From: Elstera cyanobacteriorum
GTDB lineage: Bacteria; Pseudomonadota; Alphaproteobacteria; Elsterales; Elsteraceae
NCBI RefSeq assembly: GCF_002251735.1
Contig: NZ_NOXS01000032.1
Coordinates: forward strand, 62,001-126,000
Direction of reading: 5' to 3'
Length of the DNA stretch: 64,000 bases
Part shown: positions 49,570 through 60,852 of the stretch, piece after piece
How positions within the stretch are numbered: the first letter of the stretch is position 1
How the letters are laid out: the number at the start of each line of letters is the position of its first letter
Made by a program: the position numbers and the translations under genes
The notes under the pieces: model-generated
Told to the model about the DNA's origin: nothing
The model's database searches: none
The model's input: only the letters and a program-made list of their open reading frames with translations

Positions 49570-49935
49570 ATGAATGCACTGCTCGCCGAATATTTACCGA
49601 TCATGGTGTTTCTGGGCATCGCCATTGGCCTGACCATCGTGATGCTCGTCGCGTCTCGCCTTGTTGCGGCGCAAAAGCCGGACTCCGAGAAAGTGTCCGC
49701 CTATGAGTGCGGCTTCGAGGCGTTCGATGACGCCCGCAGCAAGTTCGACGTGCGCTTCTACCTCGTCGCCATTCTCTTCATCATTTTCGATCTAGAAGTG
49801 GCTTTCCTGTTCCCCTGGGCTATTTCGCTCAAGGATATCGGTCTCTACGGCTTTTGGTCGATGATGGCCTTCCTGGGCGTGCTGACCGTTGGGTTCATTT
49901 ACGAATGGAAGAAAGGGGCGCTGGAATGGGAGTGA
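49570..49935 (+). CDS. nuoA: NADH-quinone oxidoreductase subunit A
   Basis: 121 aa with three membrane helices, part of the membrane arm near the quinone site. [40 protein letters not shown] is the family core, with the quinone-channel Cys in YECG. GGAGAGGG lies before the ATG. First gene of a complete 14-gene operon; its end overlaps nuoB by ten bases. Confidence 0.97.
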   Translation: MNALLAEYLPIMVFLGIAIGLTIVMLVASRLVAAQKPDSEKVSAYECGFEAFDDARSKFDVRFYLVAILFIIFDLEVAFLFPWAISLKDIGLYGFWSMMAFLGVLTVGFIYEWKKGALEWE

Positions 49936-50480
49936 TGGTTCCGCAGAAGCCCGCGGGCGTCGATCTTCTGGCGCCGGGTACCGAGCAGGATGCGCTGCTG
50001 GGCCATGTGACCGACGAGCTGCAGGACAAGGGCTTCGTCGTCGCGCAGTTCGATAAGCTGGCCGCTTGGGCACGCACCGGTTCGCTGTGGCCGATGACCT
50101 TCGGGCTGGCGTGTTGCGCCGTGGAAATGATCCATACCGGCTGTAGCCGCTACGATCTCGACCGGTTCGGGATCGTTTTTCGTCCCAGCCCGCGCCAGTC
50201 CGATGTGATGATCGTTGCCGGCACGCTGACCAACAAAATGGCCCCGGCGTTGCGCAAGGTTTACGATCAGATGGCCGAACCGCGCTGGGTGATCTCGATG
50301 GGATCCTGCGCCAATGGCGGCGGGTATTACCATTACTCCTATTCGGTGGTGCGCGGCTGCGACCGCATCGTTCCGGTCGATATTTATGTTCCGGGCTGCC
50401 CGCCGACGGCCGAAGCCTTGCTGTATGGCATCCTGCAACTTCAGAAGAAAATTAAGCGGACGCGCCACTTCGTCCGCTAA
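49926..50480 (+). CDS. nuoB: NADH-quinone oxidoreductase subunit B
   Basis: 184 aa subunit that holds the terminal [4Fe-4S] cluster N2. Ligand cysteines are the adjacent pair in [11 protein letters not shown], Cys in [17 protein letters not shown] and Cys in [15 protein letters not shown] 49926 lies inside nuoA with AGGGG seven bases upstream; ATG 49935 is an alternative. It stands at the junction of the hydrophilic and membrane arms. Confidence 0.97.
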   Translation: MGVMVPQKPAGVDLLAPGTEQDALLGHVTDELQDKGFVVAQFDKLAAWARTGSLWPMTFGLACCAVEMIHTGCSRYDLDRFGIVFRPSPRQSDVMIVAGTLTNKMAPALRKVYDQMAEPRWVISMGSCANGGGYYHYSYSVVRGCDRIVPVDIYVPGCPPTAEALLYGILQLQKKIKRTRHFVR

Positions 50481-50556
50481 CGGCTTGTTCTGGCGCGGAT
50501 CGTCTGTCGCCGGAACCAAAAAATGAAGCGTAAAGCTCTCATACGGATGGGTTCGA

Positions 50557-51174
50557 ATGGTCGAGACACTGGAACAGCTTGGCGCGCATATTGCGCAACG
50601 TAGCGGCGCGGCCGTGACCGCGGTCGATCTATCCGGCGGCGAGCTGACGCTGAGCACGACCGCCGATAATCTTCTGACGCTGATGGGTTTTCTGCGCGAC
50701 GATGCGGCATGCCTGTTTAAGACGTGCGTCGACGTGTGCGGGGTGGACTACCCTGAGCGTGAACTGCGCTTTGATGTCGTCTATCATCTGCTCAGCCTGA
50801 AGAAGAATCTGCGCCTGCGCGTTCGGCTTGAAACCGATGATGCGACCGCCGTGCCGTCCGTGACCGGCCTGTGGCCGTCGGCAGGCTGGTACGAGCGCGA
50901 AACTTGGGACATGTACGGGGTCTTCTTCTCCGGCCATCCCGATCTGCGCCGCATCCTGACCGACTATGGTTTCGAAGGCCATCCGCTGCGCAAAGATTTC
51001 CCGCTGACCGGCTATGTCGAACTGCGCTACGACGAAGAGCAAAAGCGCGTCGTCTACGAGCCGGTGAAGCTGACGCAGGACTTCCGTAGCTTTGATTTCA
51101 TGTCGCCCTGGGAAGGGATGACGCGCGATCGTCCGGTTTTGCCGGGCGACGAAAAGGCCGCGCAGAACGGGTAA
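50557..51174 (+). CDS. nuoC: NADH-quinone oxidoreductase subunit C
   Basis: 205 aa, separate from NuoD (not fused as in E. coli). The conserved [49 protein letters not shown] block is complete and the length is usual for alphaproteobacteria. The 76-base gap before it is the largest in the operon. Confidence 0.96.
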   Translation: MVETLEQLGAHIAQRSGAAVTAVDLSGGELTLSTTADNLLTLMGFLRDDAACLFKTCVDVCGVDYPERELRFDVVYHLLSLKKNLRLRVRLETDDATAVPSVTGLWPSAGWYERETWDMYGVFFSGHPDLRRILTDYGFEGHPLRKDFPLTGYVELRYDEEQKRVVYEPVKLTQDFRSFDFMSPWEGMTRDRPVLPGDEKAAQNG

Positions 51175-51184
51175 GGAGCGGGCC

Positions 51185-52363
51185 ATGACCGACGTTAAGA
51201 TCGAAAACTACACGATGAACTTCGGGCCGCAGCATCCGGCGGCCCACGGTGTGTTGCGCCTCGTCCTTGAAATGGACGGCGAAGTGGTGGAGCGCGCCGA
51301 TCCGCATATCGGCCTGCTGCATCGCGGCACCGAAAAGCTCATCGAGTATAAGACCTATACCCAAGCGCTGCCGTATTTCGACCGGCTGGACTATGTGGCG
51401 CCGATGAACCAGGAGCATGCCTTCGCGCTGGCGACGGAACGGCTGCTGGGCATCGAGGTGCCGAAGCGCGCGCAATATATCCGCGTGCTGTTCAACGAAA
51501 TCGGGCGCATCGGTAATCATCTGCTGAACCTGACGACCTATGCGCTGGACGTCGGCGCGCTGACGCCGATCCTCTGGGCGTTTGAAGAGCGCGAAAAGGT
51601 GATGGAGTTTTATGAGCGCGTTTGCGGCGCCCGTCTCCATGCCAATTATTTCCGCGTCGGCGGCGTGCATCAGGATCTGCCCGCTGGGCTGCTCGACGAT
51701 ATTGCCGCCTGGGTCGATCATATGCCGGCGCTGCTGGACGATGTTGAAGGTCTGCTGACCAACAACCGCATCTTTAAGCAGCGCACGGTGGATATCGGCG
51801 TCATCACGGCGGACGAATGCTATGCCTGGGGCATGACCGGTCCCGTGCTGCGCGCGTCGGGCATTCCGTGGGATCTGCGCAAAAGCCAGCCCTATGAAGT
51901 CTACGGCGAGCTGGATTTCGATATTCCCATCGGCAAGAACGGCGACTGCTACGACCGTTACCTTGTGCGGATCGAGGAAATGAAGCAGTCGCTGCGGCTG
52001 ATCAAGCAGTGCATTGCGCGTATTCCTGATGGCCCTGTCATGACGACGGATGGCAAAGTCGGCGCGCCGAAGCGCACGGCGATGAAGCAATCGATGGAAG
52101 CGCTGATCCATCACTTCAAGCTCTATACCGAAGGCTATCACGTCCCGGCAGGCCAGACTTACGCCGCCGTGGAAGCGCCGAAGGGCGAGTTTGGCGTTTA
52201 TCTGGTCGCCGATGGCACCAATAAACCCTATCGCTGCAAGATCCGCGCGCCGGGGTTTGCCTTCCTGCAAGCGATGGATTTCCTCGCAAAAGGCCACATG
52301 CTGGCCGATGCCGTGGCGATCATCGGTTCGCTGGATATCGTTTTTGGTGAGATTGATCGATGA
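51185..52363 (+). CDS. nuoD: NADH-quinone oxidoreductase subunit D
   Basis: 392 aa 49-kDa-type subunit that forms the quinone pocket with Nuo[23 protein letters not shown] at the start includes the quinone-site His; [38 protein letters not shown] and the C-terminal [11 protein letters not shown] are hallmarks. It starts ten bases after nuoC with GGAG upstream and overlaps nuoE by four bases. Confidence 0.97.
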   Translation: MTDVKIENYTMNFGPQHPAAHGVLRLVLEMDGEVVERADPHIGLLHRGTEKLIEYKTYTQALPYFDRLDYVAPMNQEHAFALATERLLGIEVPKRAQYIRVLFNEIGRIGNHLLNLTTYALDVGALTPILWAFEEREKVMEFYERVCGARLHANYFRVGGVHQDLPAGLLDDIAAWVDHMPALLDDVEGLLTNNRIFKQRTVDIGVITADECYAWGMTGPVLRASGIPWDLRKSQPYEVYGELDFDIPIGKNGDCYDRYLVRIEEMKQSLRLIKQCIARIPDGPVMTTDGKVGAPKRTAMKQSMEALIHHFKLYTEGYHVPAGQTYAAVEAPKGEFGVYLVADGTNKPYRCKIRAPGFAFLQAMDFLAKGHMLADAVAIIGSLDIVFGEIDR

Positions 52364-52989
52364 GCAGCGCCCCCATTCCCGCCCATATGGTCGAGCCGAC
52401 CGAGTTCAGCTTTTCGGCTGAAAACCAAGCCTTGGCCAAAAAGATCATCGCGAAATATCCGGCAGGCCGCGAAGCCAGCGCCGTGATCCCGCTGCTCGAC
52501 GTCGCACAGCGCCAAGCGGGTGGCTGGTTGCCGCGCGTGGCGATGGATCATGTTGCCCAGGTGCTGGGGATGCCGCCGATCCGCGTTTACGAAGTCGCCA
52601 GCTTCTACACGATGTTCAACCTAAAGCCGGTGGGGAAGCATTTCGTGCAGGTTTGCACGACGACGCCGTGCTGGTTGCGCGGCTCGGACCAAGTGGTCCA
52701 TGCCTGCAAGAAGGAACTCGGCATCGATCTTGGCGAAACCACGGCGGACGGCGAGTTTACGCTGATCGAAGTGGAATGCCTCGGCGCTTGCGTGAATGCG
52801 CCGATGGTGCAGATCAACGATGATTTCTACGAAGATCTCGACGAAGCCAGCACCACCAAAGTGCTACAAGCGTTGAAGGCCGGGCAGAAGCCGAAGGTTG
52901 GGCCGCAGATCGGCCGCAACTACGCCGAACCGGTGACCGGCCTGACGACGCTGACCGATCTTCCTGCCGGTAAGAAGGAGCCGTCGTAA
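52360..52989 (+). CDS. nuoE: NADH-quinone oxidoreductase subunit E
   Basis: 209 aa thioredoxin-like subunit with [2Fe-2S] cluster N1a: CTTTPC gives two ligands and [11 protein letters not shown] the other two. The C-terminal extension of about 40 residues ([20 protein letters not shown]) is usual in alphaproteobacteria and mitochondria. Its stop shares one base with the nuoF ATG. Confidence 0.96.
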   Translation: MSSAPIPAHMVEPTEFSFSAENQALAKKIIAKYPAGREASAVIPLLDVAQRQAGGWLPRVAMDHVAQVLGMPPIRVYEVASFYTMFNLKPVGKHFVQVCTTTPCWLRGSDQVVHACKKELGIDLGETTADGEFTLIEVECLGACVNAPMVQINDDFYEDLDEASTTKVLQALKAGQKPKVGPQIGRNYAEPVTGLTTLTDLPAGKKEPS

Positions 52990-54275
52990 TGTTGCGCGAC
53001 CAAGACCGGATTTTCACCAATCTCTACGGCCAGGGCGATTTCGGCCTGGCGGGCGCACGGGCGCGCGGCGATTGGGATGGGACCAAGGCGATCCTGGAAA
53101 AGGGCCGCGACTGGATCATCGACGAAACCAAGAAGTCGGGCCTGCGCGGGCGCGGCGGGGCGGGGTTTTCCACGGGGATGAAGTGGTCCTTCATGCCCAA
53201 AACCTCCGACCGGCCCCATTACCTCGTCGTCAATGCCGATGAAGGCGAACCGGGCACCTGTAAAGACCGCGAAATTATGCGCCACGACCCGCATAAGCTA
53301 GTCGAAGGCTGTTTGATCGCCTCTTTCGCCATTGGCGCCAAGGCTTGCTACATCTACATTCGTGGCGAGTTCTGGTCGGAAGGGAACAACCTTCAGCGCG
53401 CCATCGACGAAGCCTATGAAGCAGGGCTGATTGGCAAGAATGCCTGCGGGTCGGGTTGGGATTTCGATCTCTATCTGCATCGCGGCGCCGGGGCCTATAT
53501 CTGCGGCGAAGAAACCGCGCTGATCGAGTCGATCGAAGGCCGTAAAGGCCAGCCGCGCCTGAAGCCACCGTTCCCGGCGGGTGCGGGGCTGTACGGCCTG
53601 CCGACGACGGTGAACAACGTCGAAAGCATCGCTGTGGTGCCGACCATCCTGCGCCGGGGCGCGGAATGGTTCGCGGGCATCGGTCGTCCGAATAACACCG
53701 GCACGAAACTCTTCTGCATCTCGGGGCATGTGAACACGCCCTGCACCGTGGAAGAGGAGATGGGGATTCCGCTGAAGGACCTCATCGAAAAGCATTGCGG
53801 CGGCGTACGCGGCGGCTGGGATAATCTGCTGGCGGTCATCCCCGGCGGCTCCTCCGTCCCAGTTCTGCCGAAGACCACCTGCGATACCGTGCTGATGGAT
53901 TTCGACAGCCTGCGCGCCGAGCGCTCCGGCCTTGGTACGGCGGCGGTGATCGTGATGGATAAATCCACCGACATCGTCAAAGCCATCGCCCGCCTGTCGA
54001 AATTCTACATGCACGAAAGCTGCGGCCAGTGCACGCCGTGCCGCGAAGGCACCGGCTGGATGTGGCGCGTGATGGAACGCATGGTCAAGGGCCAGGCCGA
54101 CATCGGCGAAATCGACATGCTGGAAGAAGTGAGCCGCCAGATCGAAGGGCACACCATCTGTGCGCTTGGGGATGCGGCGGCCTGGCCGGTCCAGGGTCTC
54201 ATCCGTCATTTCCGGCCGGAAATGGAAAAGCGTATCCGCGATCGCCAAGGCGTCGCAGCGCAGGCAGCGGAATAA
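52989..54275 (+). CDS. nuoF: NADH-quinone oxidoreductase subunit F
   Basis: 428 aa NADH- and FMN-binding subunit. The NADH-binding [20 protein letters not shown], the FMN-binding [19 protein letters not shown] and the N3 [4Fe-4S] ligands [12 protein letters not shown] plus the later [13 protein letters not shown] Cys are all present. Electrons enter complex I here. Confidence 0.97.
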   Translation: MLRDQDRIFTNLYGQGDFGLAGARARGDWDGTKAILEKGRDWIIDETKKSGLRGRGGAGFSTGMKWSFMPKTSDRPHYLVVNADEGEPGTCKDREIMRHDPHKLVEGCLIASFAIGAKACYIYIRGEFWSEGNNLQRAIDEAYEAGLIGKNACGSGWDFDLYLHRGAGAYICGEETALIESIEGRKGQPRLKPPFPAGAGLYGLPTTVNNVESIAVVPTILRRGAEWFAGIGRPNNTGTKLFCISGHVNTPCTVEEEMGIPLKDLIEKHCGGVRGGWDNLLAVIPGGSSVPVLPKTTCDTVLMDFDSLRAERSGLGTAAVIVMDKSTDIVKAIARLSKFYMHESCGQCTPCREGTGWMWRVMERMVKGQADIGEIDMLEEVSRQIEGHTICALGDAAAWPVQGLIRHFRPEMEKRIRDRQGVAAQAAE

Positions 54276-54290
54276 GGGGCGAGTAGCGCT

Positions 54291-56369
54291 ATGCCAAAAC
54301 TCACAGTCGACGGCATTGAGGTCGAAGTCCCGGCAGGGGCGACCGTCATGCAGGCCTGCGAGGCCGCCGGAAAGGAAATTCCGCGCTTCTGTTATCATGA
54401 ACGGCTGTCCATCGCGGGCAACTGCCGCATGTGCCTCGTGGAAATGGAAAAGGCGCCGAAGCCGATTGCCTCCTGCGCCATGCCGGCGGGCGACAATATG
54501 GTCATTAAGACCGATACGCCGTTGGTGCAAAAGGCGCGCAAGGGGGTGATGGAGTTCCTGCTCATCAACCACCCGCTCGATTGCCCGATCTGCGATCAGG
54601 GCGGCGAGTGCGACCTGCAAGATCAGGCGATGGCCTATGGCCGTGACGGCTCGCGCTTTGAAGAAAACAAGCGCGCCGTGCCGGACAAAAATTTTGGCCC
54701 GCTGATCAAGACCTTCATGAACCGCTGCATCCATTGCACGCGCTGTGTTCGCTTCATCTCCGAAGTGGCAGGCGAGCCGGATTTGGGCGCGACGGGGCGT
54801 GGCGAACATACGGAAATCGGCACCTTCATCGAAAAGGCCGTTAGCTCCGAACTGTCGGGCAATGTCATCGACCTCTGCCCGGTCGGCGCCTTGACGTCGA
54901 AGCCCTACGCCTATGCCGCCCGCCCGTGGGAGTTGCGCAAGACCGAATCGGTCGATGTGCTGGACGCGGTCGGTGCCAATATCCGCGTCGATGTGCGCGG
55001 CGGCGAAGTGCTGCGCGTGTTGCCGCGCCTCAATGAAGACATCAACGAAGAATGGCTGGCTGATAAATCGCGCTATGCCGTCGATGGGCTGAAGAAGCGG
55101 CGCCTGGATCGCCCGTATGTGCGGAAGAACGGCAAGCTGGTCGCGGTCGATTGGGCGGAAGCCCTGTCGGTGGTCGCGCAGAAGCTGACCCAGACGGCGT
55201 CGCAGAAGATTGCTGCCCTCGCAGGCGATCTCGTCGATGCCGAAAGCGCCTTCGCGCTGAAGCAACTGCTGACCGGCCTTGGCGTGACCAGCCTCGACTG
55301 CCGCACCGATGGCGCGGCTATCGGCGGCGGGGCACGGGCAGGCTATCTGTTCAACACCACCATCGCCGGTCTCGAACAGGCCGATGTGGTGCTACTGATC
55401 GGCACGAACCCGCGCTGGGAAGCACCCTTGCTGAACGCGCGCCTGCGCAAGCGCTACCTGACCGGAGCGCTGACGGTGGCATCGGTCGGGCCGGAAGTCG
55501 ATCTGACCTATACGGTCGAAGACCTGGGCAATGATCCGCAAGTGCTGGATTCGCTGCTGGAAGGCACGCACCCCTTCGCCGAGGTGCTGCGCGCGGCGAA
55601 AAACCCCGTCGTCATCATCGGCATGGGCGCACTGGCCCGCGCAGATGGCGCCGCCCAACTGGCGGCAGCGCGCGGCATTGCCGAAGCCTACGGCATGGTC
55701 CGCGATGGCTGGAACGGTTTCAACGTGCTGAACACGGCCGCAGGCCGCGTCGGGGCGCTCGACCTCAATTTCCTGCCGCAAACAGGGGGCCGCGATCTCG
55801 CCGGTATTCTGGCGGGGGCCGCCTCGGGTGAGGTGGACGTCGTTTACCTGCTCGGCGCCGATCTGGCCGATACGAGCGCGCTGAAGAACGCTTTCGTGAT
55901 CTACCAAGGTCATCACGGCGATAGCGGCGCGGAAGTCGCCGATGTAATCCTGCCGGGCGCTGCCTATACCGAGAAGGACGGTACTTACGTCAATCTCGAA
56001 GGCCGGGCACAGCGGGCGCAGCGGGCGACCTTCCCGGTCGGCGATGCGCGCGAAGATTGGAAGATCGTCCGTGCTTTGTCGGCCTTGACCGGGAAAGTGC
56101 TGCCGTTCGACAGCATTGCTGAACTGCGGGTGCTGCTGGCGCAAACCGCGCCGAGCTTCGCGGCAATTGGGCAGGTGGTTCCGGCGGCCTGGGGGCCGTT
56201 CGGCACGGCGGGGGCGATTAACGCCGCCCCGTATCGCTTCCCGATTTCCGATTATTACCGGACCGATCCGATCAGCCGCGCCTCGGAAACGATGGCCAAA
56301 TGTTCGGCTCTGTTCGTTCATGGGCGTCAGCCCGACGATCTGCTGGAGCGGGTTGGGACCTATGGTTGA
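54291..56369 (+). CDS. nuoG: NADH-quinone oxidoreductase subunit G
   Basis: 692 aa iron-sulfur subunit. [2Fe-2S] N1b ligands are in [13 protein letters not shown] and the Cys62 region; the His/Cys N5 site is in the [18 protein letters not shown] region; N4 is in the [10 protein letters not shown] / [13 protein letters not shown] region. A degenerate molybdopterin-oxidoreductase domain fills the rest. It lacks the extra N7 cluster of E. coli, as expected for this shorter form. It overlaps nuoH by eight bases. Confidence 0.96.
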   Translation: MPKLTVDGIEVEVPAGATVMQACEAAGKEIPRFCYHERLSIAGNCRMCLVEMEKAPKPIASCAMPAGDNMVIKTDTPLVQKARKGVMEFLLINHPLDCPICDQGGECDLQDQAMAYGRDGSRFEENKRAVPDKNFGPLIKTFMNRCIHCTRCVRFISEVAGEPDLGATGRGEHTEIGTFIEKAVSSELSGNVIDLCPVGALTSKPYAYAARPWELRKTESVDVLDAVGANIRVDVRGGEVLRVLPRLNEDINEEWLADKSRYAVDGLKKRRLDRPYVRKNGKLVAVDWAEALSVVAQKLTQTASQKIAALAGDLVDAESAFALKQLLTGLGVTSLDCRTDGAAIGGGARAGYLFNTTIAGLEQADVVLLIGTNPRWEAPLLNARLRKRYLTGALTVASVGPEVDLTYTVEDLGNDPQVLDSLLEGTHPFAEVLRAAKNPVVIIGMGALARADGAAQLAAARGIAEAYGMVRDGWNGFNVLNTAAGRVGALDLNFLPQTGGRDLAGILAGAASGEVDVVYLLGADLADTSALKNAFVIYQGHHGDSGAEVADVILPGAAYTEKDGTYVNLEGRAQRAQRATFPVGDAREDWKIVRALSALTGKVLPFDSIAELRVLLAQTAPSFAAIGQVVPAAWGPFGTAGAINAAPYRFPISDYYRTDPISRASETMAKCSALFVHGRQPDDLLERVGTYG

Positions 56370-57375
56370 TTTCTGGCAGGATTACGCGCTTCCGGCGGCG
56401 ATCATCGTCGCCAAGATTGTCGCGATCATTGTGCCGCTGCTCGTCGCAGTGGCCTATCTCACCTATGCCGAACGCAAGGTTCTGGCCGTCATGCAGTTGC
56501 GCCGGGGGCCGAACGTCGTCGGTCCCTTCGGTCTGTTGCAGCCGCTGGCGGACGGGCTGAAGCTGCTGCTGAAGGAAACCATCATCCCCGCCGGGGCGAA
56601 CCGCGTGCTGTTCGTCATGGCGCCGATGCTGACCTTCATTCTGGCGATGCTGGCTTGGGCGGTTATTCCGGTCGATAAGGGCTGGGTTCTGTCCGACATC
56701 AACGTCGGCGTGCTCTACCTCTTTGCGATTTCGTCGCTCGGGGTTTACGGCATCATCATCGCCGGTTGGTCGTCGAACTCGAAATATTCCTTCCTCGGCG
56801 CGCTGCGCTCTGCGGCGCAGATGGTGTCTTACGAAGTCTCTATCGGCCTCGTGATCATCACCGTGCTGCTCTGCGTCGGCTCGCTGAACCTGTCGAAGAT
56901 CGTGGAAGCGCAGAAGACCGTGTGGTTCTTCATTCCACTGTTCCCGATGTTCATCATCTACTTTATCTCTGCCCTGGCCGAAACGAACCGCTCGCCGTTC
57001 GATTTGCCGGAAGGGGAGTCGGAACTCGTCGGCGGGTATTTCACCGAATATTCGTCGATGACCTTCGCCCTGTTCTTCTTGGGCGAATATGCCAACATGA
57101 TCCTGATGTCGGCGATGGGGTCGATCCTGTTCCTCGGTGGCTGGTTGCCGCCGCTCGACATCGCACCGTTTAACTGGATCCCCGGCCCGATTTGGTTTGC
57201 GCTGAAGATCAGCCTGCTGCTGTTCGGGTTCCTGTGGGTCCGCGCCACCTTCCCGCGCTTCCGCTACGATCAGTTGATGCGTCTCGGTTGGAAGATTTTC
57301 CTGCCGTTCTCGCTGTTCTACGTGGTTCTCGTCGCCGGGGTGCTGGTGGCGTTCGATTGGTTGCCGACGCCGTAA
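56362..57375 (+). CDS. nuoH: NADH-quinone oxidoreductase subunit H
   Basis: 337 aa with about eight helices, linking the quinone site to the proton channels. [42 protein letters not shown] and [28 protein letters not shown] are the classic signatures. ATG 56362 lies inside nuoG; longer frames from 56116 are the other reading frame of nuoG. Confidence 0.97.
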   Translation: MVDFWQDYALPAAIIVAKIVAIIVPLLVAVAYLTYAERKVLAVMQLRRGPNVVGPFGLLQPLADGLKLLLKETIIPAGANRVLFVMAPMLTFILAMLAWAVIPVDKGWVLSDINVGVLYLFAISSLGVYGIIIAGWSSNSKYSFLGALRSAAQMVSYEVSIGLVIITVLLCVGSLNLSKIVEAQKTVWFFIPLFPMFIIYFISALAETNRSPFDLPEGESELVGGYFTEYSSMTFALFFLGEYANMILMSAMGSILFLGGWLPPLDIAPFNWIPGPIWFALKISLLLFGFLWVRATFPRFRYDQLMRLGWKIFLPFSLFYVVLVAGVLVAFDWLPTP

Positions 57376-57409
57376 GGCGCGCGCGCAGTAATGAGGGAGT
57401 GATCCAGTC

Positions 57410-57898
57410 ATGGCATCCTTAGGCGCGACCGCGCGGAGTTTCCTGCTTGCCGAGCTTGTCTCGGGCATGGCGCTGACCTTCAGCTACATGTTCAAGAAGA
57501 AGGCGACGGTTAACTATCCCTACGAAAAGAGCTACATCAGCCCGCGCTTCCGGGGTGAGCATGCGCTGCGCCGCTACGCCAACGGCGAAGAGCGCTGCAT
57601 TGCCTGCAAGCTCTGCGAAGCGATTTGCCCGGCGCAGGCCATCACTATCGAAGCCGAACCGCGCGACGACGGTAGCCGCCGGACGACGCGCTACGACATC
57701 GATATGACGAAATGCATCTACTGCGGCCTGTGCCAAGAGGCCTGCCCGGTCGATGCCATTGTCGAGGGGCCGAACTACGAGTTCGCCACCGAGACGCGCG
57801 AAGAGCTTTTCTATAATAAAGCCAAACTCTTGGCGAACGGCGATCGGTGGGAAGTTGAAATTGCCGCCAATATCGCCGCTGACGCGCCGTATCGGTGA
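57410..57898 (+). CDS. nuoI: NADH-quinone oxidoreductase subunit I
   Basis: 162 aa ferredoxin-like subunit. It carries two [4Fe-4S] motifs, [12 protein letters not shown] and [12 protein letters not shown] (clusters N6a and N6b), between an amphipathic N-terminus and a charged C-terminus. It carries electrons from NuoG to NuoB. Confidence 0.97.
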   Translation: MASLGATARSFLLAELVSGMALTFSYMFKKKATVNYPYEKSYISPRFRGEHALRRYANGEERCIACKLCEAICPAQAITIEAEPRDDGSRRTTRYDIDMTKCIYCGLCQEACPVDAIVEGPNYEFATETREELFYNKAKLLANGDRWEVEIAANIAADAPYR

Positions 57899-57907
57899 GA
57901 TCCCGTC

Positions 57908-58522
57908 ATGATTTTGCAAACCCTTGCCTTCTATCTCTTCGCGTCGATTTGCGTTGCATCGGGCGTGATGGTGATTTCGTCGAAGAACCCGGTTCACGCG
58001 GTTCTCTATCTGATTTTGGCTTTCTTTAACGCGGCGGGCCTGTTCGTCCTGATGGGTGCCGAGTTCTTGGCAATGCTGCTGATCGTCGTCTATGTCGGCG
58101 CGGTCGCGGTGCTGTTCCTCTTCGTCGTTATGATGCTCGACATCAATTTCGCGGAATTGCGCCAGGGCTTCTTGCAGTATCTGCCCATCGGCGGGCTGAT
58201 CGGCTTTATCCTGCTGATCGAACTGCTGCTGGTGTTGGGGTCGTGGGCGGTTTCGCCCGACGCCGGATCGGCGCTGGTGGCGAGTGCAGCGAACGTCGGC
58301 GGGCCAACCAATGCTCATGCGCTCGGGCGGCTGATCTATACCCATTACGCCCTTCTGTTCCAAAGCGCGGGGCTGATCCTGCTGATCGCCATGATCGGTG
58401 CGATTGTGCTGACGCTGCGCGAACGGGTAGGCGTGAAGCGGCAGAATGTCGCCCGCCAGATCGCGCGCCGCCGCGACGAAGCGGTTGCCGTTGTTAAAGT
58501 CGAGTCGGGGAAGGGGATTTAA
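57908..58522 (+). CDS. nuoJ: NADH-quinone oxidoreductase subunit J
   Basis: 204 aa, five membrane helices. [55 protein letters not shown] contains the conserved third helix with a pi-bulge used in proton gating. A basic cytoplasmic tail of about 30 residues ends the protein. It starts nine bases after nuoI. Confidence 0.96.
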   Translation: MILQTLAFYLFASICVASGVMVISSKNPVHAVLYLILAFFNAAGLFVLMGAEFLAMLLIVVYVGAVAVLFLFVVMMLDINFAELRQGFLQYLPIGGLIGFILLIELLLVLGSWAVSPDAGSALVASAANVGGPTNAHALGRLIYTHYALLFQSAGLILLIAMIGAIVLTLRERVGVKRQNVARQIARRRDEAVAVVKVESGKGI

Positions 58523-58523
58523 C

Positions 58524-58832
58524 ATGGTGATCGGCCTCGATCATTTCCTCACCGTCGCCGCCATTCTGTTTACGCTGGGGATCTTCGGCATCTTCCTGAA
58601 CCGGAAGAACGTCATCGTCATCCTCATGTCGGTAGAACTGATGTTGCTGGCGGTGAATATCAACCTCGTCGCCTTCTCCACCCATTTGCAGGATCTCGCC
58701 GGGCAGGTCTTCGCCCTGTTCATCCTGACCGTTGCTGCGGCCGAAGCCGCCATCGGCCTTGCGATCCTGGTCGTCTACTTCCGTAATCGCGGCACGATTG
58801 CGGTTGAAGACATCAACATGATGAAGGGCTGA
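58524..58832 (+). CDS. nuoK: NADH-quinone oxidoreductase subunit K
   Basis: 102 aa, three helices, MrpC-like. The proton-path glutamates are in [17 protein letters not shown] and the third-helix [16 protein letters not shown] 58524 lies one base after the nuoJ stop; longer frames run into nuoJ. Confidence 0.97.
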   Translation: MVIGLDHFLTVAAILFTLGIFGIFLNRKNVIVILMSVELMLLAVNINLVAFSTHLQDLAGQVFALFILTVAAAEAAIGLAILVVYFRNRGTIAVEDINMMKG

Positions 58833-58839
58833 TCCCGCG

Positions 58840-60849
58840 ATGTATGCCGCCATCGTCTTTTTGCCGCTGATTGCGGCAATCCTGGCCGGTTTCGGGGGCC
58901 GCGTGCTCGGGGATCGTGGATCCCAGCTCGTCACCACCGTTGCCGTGTTTATTGCCGCCATCCTATCGTGGGTAACCTTCATCGAGGTTGCGGGCGGGGC
59001 GCCTGTGAAGACCGTCGAGCTGCTGCGCTGGATCGACGTCGGGTCGCTCGACCTGTCGTGGGCGCTGCGCATCGACGCGCTGTCGGCGACCATGCTGATC
59101 GTCGTCACCACGGTTTCGGCCTGTGTGCATCTTTATTCCATCGGCTACATGGAAGAAGATCCCGCCAAGCCGCGCTTCATGGCCTACCTCAGCCTTTTCA
59201 CCTTCTGCATGCTGATGCTGGTGACGGCCGATAACCTCGTCCAGATGTTCTTCGGTTGGGAAGGCGTCGGTCTTGCGTCCTATCTGCTGATCGGCTTCTG
59301 GTATCAAAAGCCCTCGGCCAATGCCGCCGCGATCAAAGCCTTTGTCGTCAACCGCGTGGGTGACTTCGGCTTTGCCCTTGGCATCTTCGGCATCTTCTTG
59401 CTGTTCGATACGGTGAATTTCGACGGTATCTTCCAAGGCTCGCTGGCCATGAAGGATAAAACCTTCATGTTCCTTGGGATGGAAGTGCATGCGCTGACCA
59501 CCATCTGCGTGCTGCTCTTCATCGGCGCGATGGGCAAATCGGCGCAGCTTGGCCTGCACACTTGGTTGCCGGACGCGATGGAAGGCCCGACGCCGGTGTC
59601 GGCACTCATCCATGCGGCAACCATGGTCACCGCCGGGGTCTTCATGGTCTGCCGCATGTCGCCGCTGTTCGAACTGGCGCCGAGCGTGCTGGCCCTGGTG
59701 ACGATTGTTGGCGCGAGCACGGCTTTCTTCGCGGCGACCGTCGGGCTGACCCAGACCGACATTAAGCGCGTGATCGCTTATTCGACCTGCTCGCAGCTCG
59801 GCTATATGTTCTTCGCCGCCGGGGTTTCGGCCTATGGCGCCGCTATGTTCCACCTGATGACGCACGCTTTCTTCAAGGCGCTGCTGTTCTTAGGGGCGGG
59901 CTCGGTCATCCATGCGATGCACCACGAGCAAGACATGCGCAACATGGGCGGCCTCGCCAAGCACATTAAAATTACCTATGCGCTGATGTGGATCGGCACG
60001 CTGGCCCTGGTCGGTATTCCGCCCTTCGCCGGGTTCTTCTCGAAGGATATCGTGCTGGAATCGGCTTTCGCCGCCCACAGCCAAGCGGGTACTTATGCCT
60101 TCGTTCTAGGCACCATCGCCGCTTTCCTGACGGCCTTCTACTCGGGTCGTCTGACCTTCCTGACCTTCCACGGCACGCCGCGCTGGGCGGATCATGGGCA
60201 TCACGGCCATGATGATCACGCGCATGCCGCTCACGGTCACGATGATCACAATCATGATCATCACGGTCATGGTCACGCCCATACGCCGCATGAATCGCCG
60301 ATCGTTATGCTGATCCCGCTGTTCGTGTTGGCGATTGGCGCCGTCGTCGCGGGTTATCTCGGCTATAACGCCTTCGTCGGTGATGGGCGGGAGCATTTCT
60401 GGGGCGAAACTCTCTCGAACGCCTCGGGCCGTGATACGCTGCATCACGCCCATGACGTACCGACCTGGGTGAAGCTGCTGCCGCTGGTGATGGGCGTGTC
60501 GGGGCTGGGGCTGTCGTGGGTCTTCTATGTTAAGGCGCCGCATCTGCCCAACCAGGTCGCGACCGGGTTCCGGGGGCTCTATCAGTTCTTCCTGAACAAA
60601 TGGTTCTTCGATGAACTCTATGACCTGATCTTCGTGCGCCCGTCGCTCTGGCTTGGCCGACTGCTGTGGAAGCGCGGCGACGGCACCATCATCGACGGTT
60701 TCGGCCCGAATGGGGTGGCCTCGGTCACCGTCTTCCTGTCGCGCCGGGCCTCGGTGCTGCAGTCGGGCTACGTCTATCATTATGCGTTCGCCATGCTGAT
60801 CGGGCTTGTTGCCCTGGTAAGCTGGTATCTCTTCTCGCGGAACGGGTGA
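58840..60849 (+). CDS. nuoL: NADH-quinone oxidoreductase subunit L
   Basis: 669 aa antiporter-like subunit with about 16 helices and the long lateral helix near the C-terminus. [59 protein letters not shown] and [16 protein letters not shown] carry the conserved Glu, Lys and His of the proton channel. Residues 451-485 form a loop with 16 histidines and several aspartates (60190-60294), an unusual lineage feature. It starts seven bases after nuoK. Confidence 0.97.
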   Translation: MYAAIVFLPLIAAILAGFGGRVLGDRGSQLVTTVAVFIAAILSWVTFIEVAGGAPVKTVELLRWIDVGSLDLSWALRIDALSATMLIVVTTVSACVHLYSIGYMEEDPAKPRFMAYLSLFTFCMLMLVTADNLVQMFFGWEGVGLASYLLIGFWYQKPSANAAAIKAFVVNRVGDFGFALGIFGIFLLFDTVNFDGIFQGSLAMKDKTFMFLGMEVHALTTICVLLFIGAMGKSAQLGLHTWLPDAMEGPTPVSALIHAATMVTAGVFMVCRMSPLFELAPSVLALVTIVGASTAFFAATVGLTQTDIKRVIAYSTCSQLGYMFFAAGVSAYGAAMFHLMTHAFFKALLFLGAGSVIHAMHHEQDMRNMGGLAKHIKITYALMWIGTLALVGIPPFAGFFSKDIVLESAFAAHSQAGTYAFVLGTIAAFLTAFYSGRLTFLTFHGTPRWADHGHHGHDDHAHAAHGHDDHNHDHHGHGHAHTPHESPIVMLIPLFVLAIGAVVAGYLGYNAFVGDGREHFWGETLSNASGRDTLHHAHDVPTWVKLLPLVMGVSGLGLSWVFYVKAPHLPNQVATGFRGLYQFFLNKWFFDELYDLIFVRPSLWLGRLLWKRGDGTIIDGFGPNGVASVTVFLSRRASVLQSGYVYHYAFAMLIGLVALVSWYLFSRNG

Positions 60850-60852
60850 TCC

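Noticed and set aside
53298-55265. 655-codon minus-strand open frame opposite nuoF and nuoG
   Set aside because: It spans two conserved genes and their junction; the translated sequence has no domain and mirrors the codon bias of the real strand.
60190-60294. Short tandem repeat array or CRISPR-like structure
   Set aside because: The catgat/cac repeats are in-frame codons for the His-rich NuoL loop and have no spacer-repeat pattern.
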